A stretch of DNA of 13,783 nt, from NCBI GenBank assembly GCA_030042815.1, contig JASHYY010000069.1:1-13783 (forward strand), written 5' to 3'. The position numbers were made by a program, and so were the translations under genes. This DNA comes from Thermoplasmata archaeon. GTDB taxonomy: Archaea > Thermoplasmatota > Thermoplasmata > Lutacidiplasmatales > UBA184. Each line of letters begins with the position of its first letter. Position 1 is the stretch's first letter. The notes under the pieces were generated by a model. The model worked only from the letters and a program-made list of their open reading frames with translations, had not been told where the DNA came from and made no database searches. Below are positions 8,234 through 13,783 of the stretch, piece by piece.

Positions 8234-9184
8234 TCACGTGCGCTCGACGGGACGCTTCGGACGCTCGTCCACCGTCAGTTGGAAGATGTCGGGCCGGGCG
8301 TAGTGGCCCACGACGTCCAGGTCGTACTTGCCCCGCACGACCTCCGCCCGGTCGATCTCGGCCGTGAGGATCGTCTCGCCTTCCCGGTCGGGCCCGGCCA
8401 GGAAGCGGCCGAACGGGTCCACGATGCAACTGCCGCCGGAGGTGACGACCTCCTCCGGGTCCGGTCCGAACCGGGAACGATAGTCCGCGGGGAAATCGCG
8501 CCGCCGGTTGAACTGGTTGCACGAGAGGACGAAGCAGCGACCCTCGACCGCGATGTGACGCATCGAAGCGAGCCACACGTCGCGCGCGTCGGCCGTGGGC
8601 GCGCAGTAGATCTCGACCCCCTTCGAATACATGGTCGCGCGGAGGAGAGGGAGGTAGTTTTCCCAACAAACAACCGCGCCGATTCGACCGAGGGAAGTGT
8701 CGTAGACCGACAGCGTCGAGCCGTCGCCGAATCCCCACACGAGCCGCTCGAGGCCGGTGGGCATCACCTTCCGGTGCTTCCCCAGAAACCGGCCGTCCCC
8801 CGCGAAGAAGAGGATGGTGCAGTAGAGCGTCCCTCCGTCCCGCTCGACCACCCCGATCACGAGATGGACGCGGTGCTTCCGCGCGGTTTCGCCGAGGGCG
8901 TCCACGACCGGTCCGGGCACCTCGACGCTGCTCTCCCAGTACCGACGGAAGTCCTCGCGGCCCTCGTCCGTCCGTTCGCCGATGGTCGCTCCGAAATCGA
9001 GACCCCGCGGATATCCGGAGAGGAACGCCTCGGGAAAGACCACGAGCTGGGCCCCCCGACGGGCCGCTTCGGCCGTGAGCTCCTGGGCCTTTTCGAGGCT
9101 CCGGTCAAGGTCGAAGGCGACCGCCGCAGCCTGGACCACCGCGGCGATGAACCGTCCGCCGCCTTCGGGCTTGGGCCGCTGCAT
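8234..9184 (-). CDS. Nitrilase (carbon-nitrogen hydrolase superfamily)
   Basis: This 316-residue cytoplasmic enzyme belongs to the nitrilase superfamily. The catalytic triad is visible: Glu52 in VVFPEAF, Lys139 in GKHRKVMPT, and the nucleophile Cys173 in VVCWENYLPLL, with the second conserved Glu at 146 (LERLVW). The CWENY motif and the C-terminal GHYARPDIF are characteristic of true nitrilases (nitrile to carboxylate plus ammonia) rather than amidases or carbamoylases, which carry other residues after the Cys. Length is normal for the family. Starting at ATG 9184 leaves a ten-residue lead before the first strand; a purine-rich ribosome-binding-like stretch lies about 10 nt upstream. It is convergent with the cyclase and divergent from the ABC operon, so probably its own transcription unit. 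The natural nitrile cannot be told from sequence. Confidence 0.92.
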   Translation of the reverse strand: MQRPKPEGGGRFIAAVVQAAAVAFDLDRSLEKAQELTAEAARRGAQLVVFPEAFLSGYPRGLDFGATIGERTDEGREDFRRYWESSVEVPGPVVDALGETARKHRVHLVIGVVERDGGTLYCTILFFAGDGRFLGKHRKVMPTGLERLVWGFGDGSTLSVYDTSLGRIGAVVCWENYLPLLRATMYSKGVEIYCAPTADARDVWLASMRHIAVEGRCFVLSCNQFNRRRDFPADYRSRFGPDPEEVVTSGGSCIVDPFGRFLAGPDREGETILTAEIDRAEVVRGKYDLDVVGHYARPDIFQLTVDERPKRPVERT

Positions 9185-9194
9185 CGTGCTCCGG

Positions 9195-9249
9195 CTCTCC
9201 CTCCCTCGGTCGCGCGAGTCGGTTCCGGAGAGGTACGAAGGCTCCTAAA
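9195..9249 (-). promoter_or_regulatory. Candidate nitrilase leader: ribosome-binding site and weak TATA box
   Basis: On the minus strand GAGGGAGGGAGAG (9195-9207) lies 10 nt before the ATG at 9184 and could pair with the 16S 3' end. The nearest AT-rich stretch is TTTAGG (9244-9249), which would give a leader of roughly 35 nt. No TATA-like sequence sits at the 27-nt leaderless distance, so this gene appears to be leadered, unlike its neighbours. Confidence 0.35.
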
Positions 9250-9265
9250 CCCTCCTCAGGGAGGG
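9250..9265. repeat. Short GC hairpin beside the nitrilase promoter
   Basis: CCCTCC (9250-9255) and GGAGGG (9260-9265) are perfect inverted repeats with a TCAG loop, abutting the weak TATA-like TTTAGG of the nitrilase on its upstream side. The position would overlap the BRE/TFB contact region. It may be an operator half-structure or chance in GC-rich DNA. Confidence 0.4.
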
Positions 9266-9295
9266 GGGAAGCTCCGGACCCCCCCGCCGCATCGG

Positions 9296-9317
9296 GCACG
9301 AGCCGTACGGCCCGTGC
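9296..9317. promoter_or_regulatory. 22-bp near-perfect palindrome in the nitrilase/ABC intergenic region
   Basis: The sequence is symmetric about 9306/9307, with a perfect 10-bp core GCCGTACGGC flanked by GCACG and CGTGC arms; only one symmetric pair (A at 9301, C at 9312) fails to match. It lies about 48 nt upstream of the ABC operon TATA box and about 50 nt upstream of the weak nitrilase one, a plausible operator for either. The remainder of the 211-nt gap (9185-9395) shows no gene. Confidence 0.5.
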
Positions 9318-9364
9318 GGTCCGCGCGGATCGGGGGGCCCCGGGTGCCCGCTTCCGGTCCTCCC

Positions 9365-9371
9365 TATATAT
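9365..9371 (+). promoter_or_regulatory. TATA box of the ABC exporter operon (leaderless)
   Basis: TATATAT is centred 28 nt upstream of ATG 9396, so the transcript would start within about two bases of that codon. It is the clearest TATA box in the window. It rules out the in-frame TTG at 9384, which would lie upstream of the predicted transcription start. Confidence 0.75.
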
Positions 9372-9395
9372 CCGCGGGACCGCTTGGCGCCGCCG

Positions 9396-10235
9396 ATGGC
9401 TCCGATCCTGGGCGACTTTGCCCAGTTCCGAATCGCGTTCCGGTATCAGCTGCGGTCCTACCTGCGAACGTGGCGGTTTCTCGGTCTCCTGATCTTCGTG
9501 GTGCTGATCTCGATCGCCATCCTCGTGGTCCAGCTCCACCGGGGCGTGGGGGCCGTCCAGGCGAACAACCCGAGCTCGTCGAGCTACCTCACCGGCTACC
9601 TGTCGTTCATGTCGGACGCCGTCATCATCACCGGTGCGTTCCTCGGCGGGGACGCGCTGGCCGTGGACCTGGCGGGGGGTCCCGGGTATCTCATGCTCAC
9701 GCAGCCGGTTCGCCGGCGCACGCTCCTTGCGGGCCGATTCGCCGCCGCGGCCGCGACCGGCGCGGTGATCGGGCTCGTTTACTACGGCTTCTCCGCCGGC
9801 GCGGTCCAGTACTTCTACGGAAACGTCCCGGTCGGGGTCCTGTGGTCGATCGGGGAGGCGCTCCTGTTCCTGCTGGCGGTGCTGGCGGTCGCGTTCTTCT
9901 TCAGCTCGTTCTTCCGGAGCCCCACCATCGCGATCGTCGCCGCCCTCCTCATCCTGATCATCGCGTTCCCGCTGGTCACCACGATCGGCACCCTCACCGG
10001 CACCGAGCCGTGGTTCTCCCTCGACTACGGGTCCCAGGCGATCACCTCGGTGCTCAACCCGAACTTCGTCCACGAGTCGGTCATGCACCTCCCGGTCGGT
10101 CGCGGCGGGGGGACGCTCGCGATCTACTCGTTCTCGCCGTACCCCTGGGAGGGAGCGCTCATCATGGCGGTCTACCTAGCCGTCTTCCTGGGCCTCTCCT
10201 ACGTCATCTACCGCCTCAAGGAGGTGAAGGGGTAG
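9396..10235 (+). CDS. ABC-2 type transporter permease
   Basis: This 279-residue integral membrane protein has about six hydrophobic segments, near residues 27-46, 70-92, 110-135, 147-170, 172-196 and 252-272, the usual ABC-2 permease plan. The stretch DLAGGPGYLMLTQPVRRRTLLAGR after the second segment corresponds to the cytoplasmic coupling region found in this family (compare the E-x-GT-x-x-x-LL-x-x-PVSR type). An extracellular loop of about 50 residues lies between the last two segments. The start at ATG 9396 is chosen because the TATA box is 28 nt upstream. The stop is 1 nt from the start of the ATPase gene, so the two form an operon and one exporter, probably as a homodimer of each half. 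The substrate is unknown: lipids, peptides, drugs or polysaccharides are all transported by relatives. Confidence 0.85.
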   Translation: MAPILGDFAQFRIAFRYQLRSYLRTWRFLGLLIFVVLISIAILVVQLHRGVGAVQANNPSSSSYLTGYLSFMSDAVIITGAFLGGDALAVDLAGGPGYLMLTQPVRRRTLLAGRFAAAAATGAVIGLVYYGFSAGAVQYFYGNVPVGVLWSIGEALLFLLAVLAVAFFFSSFFRSPTIAIVAALLILIIAFPLVTTIGTLTGTEPWFSLDYGSQAITSVLNPNFVHESVMHLPVGRGGGTLAIYSFSPYPWEGALIMAVYLAVFLGLSYVIYRLKEVKG

Positions 10236-10236
10236 G

Positions 10237-11160
10237 ATGCCGACGCTCGAGGCGGTGGGCCTCTCGAAGCGCTTCAACTCGACGGCCGCGCTCGACCACG
10301 CGACGTTCCGTTACTCGGGCGGCGCGGCGATCGGGTATCTCGGACCGAACGGGGCCGGCAAGACCACGACCCTGAAGCTGTTCGCCGGCCTCCTTCGACC
10401 CACCGAGGGCCGAGCGCTCATCAACGGGTTCGACGCGGTTTCGGACCCCAAGACCGGGCTTTGGGAGGTCGGCTCCCTCATCGAGACCCCGGAGCCGTAC
10501 CCGGCCCTGAGCGCCCGAGAGACCCTCGCGATGATCGGCGAGTTCCACGGACTCTCCTCCGAGGAGATCCGGGACCGGACGGATCGGTACGCCCGGGAGC
10601 TCGAGCTGCCGCCCCTCGACCGAAAGACGGCGAAGCTCTCGAAGGGGCAGAAACAGCGGATCGTGATCGCCGGGATCTTGCTCCCCGAACCGCAGGTCCT
10701 GCTGCTGGACGAGCCGACGAGCGGACTCGACCCGGCCGAGCGGGTGGTCATCCGCAACCTCCTGCTCCGCTTGAAGCGAGAGAACCGGCTGATCCTGATG
10801 AGCTCCCACCTCCTGCAAGAGGTGACCGAGATCTGCGATGGCGTGATCTTCATCAATCAGGGCCGAATTCTCCTCCAGGACACGGTCGAGAACATCGGCA
10901 ACCGCTTCCGGGTGCGGAGCCTCGACGTCGAGTTCGCCCGACCGGTCGACGCCGTCTCTCTCGGGACGATTCCCGGCGTGTCGAACGTCCAGCCGATCTC
11001 TCCCACCCGCTTCCGCCTCGGGTTCGACGGCTCCGAGGACGCGCGGGCCCGGATCCTCGAAGGGTGCCAGGGGATCGGACGGGTGACGTCGTTCACCAGT
11101 TCGGCACTGACGCTCGAGGACGCCTACCTGCGGCTGATCCAGGGAGGTCCCGGAGCCTAA
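10237..11160 (+). CDS. ABC-2 exporter ATP-binding protein (BcrA/NatA-like)
   Basis: This 307-residue cytoplasmic ATPase powers the permease encoded 1 nt upstream. Walker A is GPNGAGKT (36-43), the ABC signature is LSKGQ (134-138, Lys in place of the usual first Gly), Walker B is VLLLDEP (154-160), the D-loop SGLD (162-165), and the switch His is 191 in SSHLLQE. In the Q-loop region the sequence reads GSLIETPEPYPALSARE, with Glu83 in the usual Gln place. This is the pattern I associate with BcrA-type ABC-2 ATPases, which often act in export or self-resistance. The last ~85 residues form the usual small C-terminal domain. It has no promoter of its own and probably depends on co-transcription. 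Export direction is confident; the substrate is not. Confidence 0.92.
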   Translation: MPTLEAVGLSKRFNSTAALDHATFRYSGGAAIGYLGPNGAGKTTTLKLFAGLLRPTEGRALINGFDAVSDPKTGLWEVGSLIETPEPYPALSARETLAMIGEFHGLSSEEIRDRTDRYARELELPPLDRKTAKLSKGQKQRIVIAGILLPEPQVLLLDEPTSGLDPAERVVIRNLLLRLKRENRLILMSSHLLQEVTEICDGVIFINQGRILLQDTVENIGNRFRVRSLDVEFARPVDAVSLGTIPGVSNVQPISPTRFRLGFDGSEDARARILEGCQGIGRVTSFTSSALTLEDAYLRLIQGGPGA

Positions 11161-11178
11161 GGTGGGGGCGGCTCGAGA

Positions 11179-11634
11179 CTAGCCGAGCCGGTCCGAGTCC
11201 GTGCGCAGGTCGATGCCGTGCTCGAGCACCGACTTGAGGTTCATCAGGTAGTACGCCCAGCCGGATTGGATCCCTCCGAAGAGGACCACCCACTTCTTGC
11301 CGGACTTGAAGCCCCGGTGCGTGAGCGAGAGCAGCGTGCCCTTGCCCTGCCGCTCCAGCTCGAAGCGGGCCTCCGTCTCGAGCACCTTCCCCCCCTCGGT
11401 CTTGTCGACCCATACCAGGTAGAGCTTCTTCCCGGGGTCGACGGCCTTCACCCGTCCCTTCATCGAGAACCCGCCCCGCCAGACGAAGCGGAACGGAGCG
11501 CCCTCCTTTGGAACGAAGGTCGCCTTCTCGAGAAACCACTCGGCGAGGTGCCGCGGCTCGGTGAGCGCGGCGTAGACCCGGGCGGGGGGGACCGCGTAGT
11601 AGAACTGCTGGTGGATCGGGGGGATCTTCGCCAT
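11179..11634 (-). CDS. SRPBCC-fold protein, AHSA1 / START-like family
   Basis: This 151-residue small soluble protein has the AHSA1 sequence plan: an opening strand (IHQQFYYAVPPARVYAALTE) leading into HLAEWF, central strands GAPFRFVWRGGFSMKGRV and KLYLVWVD, and a C-terminal helix (GWAYYLMNLKSVLEHGIDLR) that closes the hydrophobic pocket. Members bind hydrophobic ligands or act as chaperone co-factors or small enzymes; the sequence does not allow a choice. The length is typical. The start at ATG 11634 is supported by a TATA-like box 27 nt upstream. It is convergent with the ABC ATPase gene (18-nt gap) and divergent from the methyltransferase gene, with which it shares an intergenic region holding a perfect palindrome, so joint control is possible. 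Confidence 0.85.
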   Translation of the reverse strand: MAKIPPIHQQFYYAVPPARVYAALTEPRHLAEWFLEKATFVPKEGAPFRFVWRGGFSMKGRVKAVDPGKKLYLVWVDKTEGGKVLETEARFELERQGKGTLLSLTHRGFKSGKKWVVLFGGIQSGWAYYLMNLKSVLEHGIDLRTDSDRLG

Positions 11635-11657
11635 CGCCCCGCAGAGGAAGGCCTCCC

Positions 11658-11664
11658 TGATAAG
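11658..11664 (-). promoter_or_regulatory. TATA-like box of the SRPBCC gene (leaderless)
   Basis: On the minus strand CTTATCA is centred 27 nt before the ATG at 11634, matching the spacing seen at the cyclase and ABC genes. A near-identical CTTATC occurs on the other strand before the methyltransferase. Confidence 0.5.
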
Positions 11665-11687
11665 CCCGCTCCGCGCTCCGGTAAGGG

Positions 11688-11706
11688 GGACCGGAGACGT
11701 CGGTCC
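11688..11706. repeat. Secondary inverted repeat next to the midpoint palindrome
   Basis: GGACCG (11688-11693) and CGGTCC (11701-11706) are perfect 6-bp inverted repeats with a 7-nt spacer, ending two bases before the larger palindrome at 11708. It may be a second, weaker operator on the SRPBCC side, or chance. Confidence 0.35.
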
Positions 11707-11707
11707 G

Positions 11708-11728
11708 GATTACGGAGTTTCCGTAATC
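11708..11728. promoter_or_regulatory. Perfect 21-bp inverted repeat, candidate shared operator
   Basis: The arms GATTACGGA (11708-11716) and TCCGTAATC (11720-11728) are perfectly complementary around GTT. It sits in the 167-nt divergent region, centred at 11718, exactly midway between the two start codons (11634 and 11802), 74 nt from each. The A/T-rich arms contrast with the GC-rich surroundings. The size suits a dimeric helix-turn-helix regulator. No regulator gene is in the window. Confidence 0.65.
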
Positions 11729-11764
11729 TCTCACCGACGCACCGCTTCCGCCGGATCGGGCCGA

Positions 11765-11770
11765 CTTATC
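11765..11770 (+). promoter_or_regulatory. TATA-like box of the methyltransferase gene
   Basis: CTTATC is the only AT-leaning stretch near the gene; its centre is about 34 nt upstream of ATG 11802, which would leave a leader of some 7 nt. It repeats the CTTATC found at the same role on the opposite strand for the SRPBCC gene. Confidence 0.4.
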
Positions 11771-11801
11771 CGCTGCCGCGCCTCGGGGGACCGCTCGTCC
11801 C

Positions 11802-12647
11802 ATGGCCGCCGGTCCCACCTCGGAATCTCCGGGAGTCGGGGCGAGCCCGAGGGTCCGCAGGCTCGCGCTGCGGGGGGAACAGGAAACCCTCGTCATCCCG
11901 CTCTACGCGAGGGCCCTCGACTACCGCTCGCGTACCTCGATCCTGCAGGACGCACGCGCCAGCGAGATCGTGGCCTCGATCGACTACGACTTCGAGCGGC
12001 TCCGGACGCGGGGAAGCGGCCGGCTGCTCGTCGTGCGGGCCCGGCAGTTCGACGAGTGGGCGCGCGAGTATCTGCGGTCCCAGCCGAGCGCCGTGGTGCT
12101 CAATCTCGGCTGCGGATTGGACTCGCGGGTCGAACGGGTCCGACCTCCGTCCGAAGCGCTCTGGGCCGACGTCGACCTTCCCGAAGTGATCGAGCTGCGC
12201 CGCGTCTTCTTCTCGGAACGCGACGGCTACCGGATGTTGGCCGGCTCCATCATCGACGCCGCGTGGCTCGACGGTCTCCCCCACGACCGACCCGTCCTCG
12301 CGGTCGCGGACGGAGTCCTCGAGTATCTGCCTCCAGACGACGTGCGAGAGCTCTTCCGTCGCCTGGTCACGACGTTTCCCCGAGGCGAGATCGTCTTCGA
12401 CGTCATGAGCTCCAAGGCGATTCGCATGGGCAACGAGCGCCTTCGCGCGCGGAGCGGAGCGCTCCTGCGGTGGTCGGTCGACGACCTCCGGAGCGTCGAT
12501 GCGTTCCATCCGAAGCTCAAGCGAACGGCCGACCTCGCGGTGTTCGGCTCTCGCTACCTGCCGCAGCGCTACCGGCTTCTCTTCGGAATCGGCTACTTGG
12601 TCCCGTCGTTCCGCCGAACCATCCGGCTGGTGCGTTGCGAGTTCTGA
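11802..12647 (+). CDS. SAM-dependent methyltransferase, leucine carboxyl methyltransferase (LCM/TcmP-like) family
   Basis: This 281-residue soluble protein has the LCM-family order of motifs. The early helix ETLVIPLYARALDYRS is followed by RARQFDEW, where the family has a conserved Arg near the substrate site. The SAM-binding VVLNLGCGLDSR spans 98-109, the acidic WADVDLPEVIELR 121-133, and ADGVLEYLP 169-177 is the counterpart of the family's EG-V-YL motif. Members methylate carboxylates or hydroxyls (protein phosphatase C-termini in eukaryotes, polyketide intermediates for TcmP); prokaryotic substrates are mostly unknown. The start at ATG 11802 is the only plausible one, since no in-frame start lies between the TATA-like box and it. 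It may be co-transcribed with the flavin oxidase 108 nt downstream, for which no TATA box is visible. Confidence 0.87.
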   Translation: MAAGPTSESPGVGASPRVRRLALRGEQETLVIPLYARALDYRSRTSILQDARASEIVASIDYDFERLRTRGSGRLLVVRARQFDEWAREYLRSQPSAVVLNLGCGLDSRVERVRPPSEALWADVDLPEVIELRRVFFSERDGYRMLAGSIIDAAWLDGLPHDRPVLAVADGVLEYLPPDDVRELFRRLVTTFPRGEIVFDVMSSKAIRMGNERLRARSGALLRWSVDDLRSVDAFHPKLKRTADLAVFGSRYLPQRYRLLFGIGYLVPSFRRTIRLVRCEF

Positions 12648-12687
12648 GGCCGGAATCGCCCAGGTTCGGACCGTCGGGACGGCTCCG

Positions 12688-12750
12688 CCCTCTCCCGAGG
12701 GGGACGCAGGCGCTTTCCCCGTCGCCCGCCTCCCGGCGGGCGAGAGAGGG
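12688..12750 (+). other. Competing RNA stems in the leader of the flavin oxidase
   Basis: The 108-nt gap between methyltransferase and oxidase holds three pairings. CCCTC/GAGGG (12688-12692 with 12697-12701) forms a small hairpin. TCGCCCGCC/GGCGGGCGA (12722-12730 with 12735-12743, loop TCCC) is a strong 9-bp hairpin. CCCTCTC/GAGAGGG (12688-12694 with 12744-12750) is a long-range stem that excludes the first and hides the purine stretch 5 nt before the TTG start. No TATA box is seen in the gap. A regulatory role is inferred. Confidence 0.45.
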
Positions 12751-12755
12751 AACCG

Positions 12756-13783
12756 TTGAACTCGTACGACACGATCGTGGTCGGGCTCGGAGGCGCCGGT
12801 TCGGCCGCCGCGTACCACCTGGCACGGTCGGGGAGCTCGGTGCTCGGTCTCGAGCAGTTCGGCCCGGTCCACCCGCACGGCTCGTCCCACGGGAAGTCGC
12901 GCATCTACCGGACCGCGTACTTCGAGGGGAAGGAGTACGTCCCGCTCGTCCGGCGGGCACAGGAGCTCTGGTTCCGGCTCCAGGAGGAGTCGGGCGAGCG
13001 AGTGATCCGGCGGACCGGGGGGCTCATGCTCGGGCTCCCGTCGAGCCCGACGGTGGACGGGGCGCTCGCGACCGCCCGTGCCTGGGCGCTCGACCACTCC
13101 CTGCTCGGGGCCGCCGAGGTGCGCGAGCGGTTCCCTCAGTTCCTCGTGCGGGACGACGAGGTGGCCCTGTGGGACCCGGACGCCGGGGTCCTGTTTCCCG
13201 AGACCTGCATTCGGGCGCATGCCGCGGGCGCGGTCGACGGCGGCGCCGAACTGCATTACGGGGAGGCGGTCCGGTCCTGGCACGCCGAGGGCGACGCGGT
13301 CGAGGTGGAGACCCGCACGGGTCGCTACCGGGCCCGTTCGCTGGTCCTGACGTGCGGGGCTTGGACCGCCCAGGTCGCCGGCGAACTCGACCTTCCGCTC
13401 GAGGTCGAGCGGCAGTTCATGCTCTGGTTCCCGTCGACCGAGTCGGACCTCGTCAGCCCCGAGCGTATGCCGGTCTTCCTCTGGGACCGGGGGCCGGACG
13501 GCCACTCCTACGGCCTGCCGGACTTGGGCGACGGGGTGAAGGTCGGTTCGTGGGAAGGCAAGGTCGCCGGCACTCCGGAGACCGCGGATCGGGAATTTCG
13601 GGAGACCGAGGCGGAACCGGTCCGCCGATTCGTTGCCCGGTCGCTCCGGGGCGTCATCCCGCGCGAACGGGAGCACGTGTCGTGCCTCTACACCAACGCC
13701 CCGGACCATCACTTCCTGCTCGGGCGACACCCCCGGTACCCGAACGTCCAAGTGGTCAGCGCGTGCTCGGGTCACGGGTTCAA
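12756..13783 (+). CDS. Covalent-FAD amine oxidase, monomeric sarcosine oxidase / N-methyltryptophan oxidase family, 3' end missing
   Basis: The window shows 342 residues from a TTG start and ends inside SGHGF(K). The N-terminal Rossmann motif is IVVGLGGAG (7-15) with Glu33 ending the second strand (LGLEQFG). SHGKSRIYR places Arg49 and Arg52 as in Bacillus sarcosine oxidase, where they contact flavin and substrate carboxylate. Lys262 (VKVG) matches the oxygen-activating Lys265; Cys310 in CLYT matches the Cys that binds FAD covalently; SGHGFK begins the last flavin-binding motif. The position equivalent to MSOX His269 seems to be Trp266. The expected reaction is oxidative removal of an N-methyl group (or another secondary amine) giving aldehyde, amine and H2O2; the exact substrate is unknown. 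The TTG at 12756 directly precedes the first strand, and a GAGAGGG stretch lies 5 nt upstream. Confidence 0.9.
   Translation, partial: MNSYDTIVVGLGGAGSAAAYHLARSGSSVLGLEQFGPVHPHGSSHGKSRIYRTAYFEGKEYVPLVRRAQELWFRLQEESGERVIRRTGGLMLGLPSSPTVDGALATARAWALDHSLLGAAEVRERFPQFLVRDDEVALWDPDAGVLFPETCIRAHAAGAVDGGAELHYGEAVRSWHAEGDAVEVETRTGRYRARSLVLTCGAWTAQVAGELDLPLEVERQFMLWFPSTESDLVSPERMPVFLWDRGPDGHSYGLPDLGDGVKVGSWEGKVAGTPETADREFRETEAEPVRRFVARSLRGVIPREREHVSCLYTNAPDHHFLLGRHPRYPNVQVVSACSGHGF

Noticed and set aside
9384..9395. TTG at 9384 as start of the ABC permease
   Set aside because: It lies only 13 nt after the TATA box, upstream of the expected transcription start; ATG 9396 fits the leaderless spacing.
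8279..10375. A 698-codon plus-strand open frame running across the nitrilase, the promoter region and the ABC permease
   Set aside because: It overlaps a complete nitrilase catalytic triad on the other strand and the permease in another frame; the product has no domain and crosses a clear TATA box.
11766..13775. A 669-codon minus-strand open frame opposite the methyltransferase and the flavin oxidase
   Set aside because: It covers two well-supported genes and the intergenic leader between them, has no recognisable motifs, and is explained by GC-rich codon use on the plus strand.
1..13783. tRNA, rRNA, CRISPR arrays, transposases, integrases or toxin-antitoxin pairs
   Set aside because: I looked through all gaps and frames and saw no cloverleaf, regularly spaced repeats, terminal inverted repeats with a transposase, or matching proteins. 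Intergenic space is short (the largest gap is 211 nt).

Overview
The window looks like chromosomal DNA from a high-GC archaeon, most likely an uncultivated Thermoplasmata-type lineage. Three lines of sequence evidence support this. The first gene is a very large secreted thermopsin-family (peptidase A5) protein, a family centred on Thermoplasmata and Sulfolobales, and it carries an Ig-like unit starting ESGLPPGS that I associate with Thermoplasmata surface proteins. Several genes have an AT-rich TATA-like box 27-28 nt upstream of the start codon, the geometry of archaeal leaderless transcripts, standing out sharply from GC-rich surroundings. Starts at GTG and TTG are used. GC content was judged by eye, not computed, and the taxonomic call is an inference.

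Layout, left to right. 1-4239 (+): 3' part of a giant extracellular thermopsin-like protein ending in five cysteine-paired beta repeats (2 PKD-like, 3 IPT/TIG-like). 4293-8162 (+): a 1289-residue cytoplasmic signalling protein with two tandem class III nucleotide cyclase domains, a STAND/AAA-type ATPase and a long helical TPR-like tail. 8234-9184 (-): a true nitrilase-type carbon-nitrogen hydrolase, convergent with the cyclase. 9396-11160 (+): a two-gene ABC-2 exporter operon (permease, then ATPase, 1 nt apart). 11179-11634 (-): a small SRPBCC/AHSA1 protein, divergent from 11802-12647 (+), a leucine-carboxyl-methyltransferase-family SAM methyltransferase. 12756-13783 (+, cut by the window): a covalent-flavin amine oxidase of the monomeric sarcosine oxidase / N-methyltryptophan oxidase family.

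The most interesting protein is the double cyclase. The two domains are a tandem duplication (repeat unit 591 nt, no net length change, about 70% identical by hand count) in which catalytic residues have been lost in a complementary way. Domain 1 has lost a metal-binding Asp (now His) but keeps the purine-contacting Lys; domain 2 keeps both metal Asp residues but has Arg in place of that Lys. If the domains pair head-to-tail, only one of the two interface sites is canonical, the same division of labour as in the C1/C2 halves of animal membrane adenylyl cyclases.

The most interesting non-coding signals are a perfect 9+3+9 inverted repeat centred exactly midway between the start codons of the divergent SRPBCC and methyltransferase genes, a switch-like set of competing stems just upstream of the TTG start of the flavin oxidase, and a 22-bp near-perfect palindrome upstream of the ABC operon. 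No tRNA, rRNA, CRISPR array, insertion sequence or integrase was seen. The genes read as a set of small independent transcription units, not one pathway; the only suggestive functional pairing is methyltransferase plus N-methyl-type amine oxidase.
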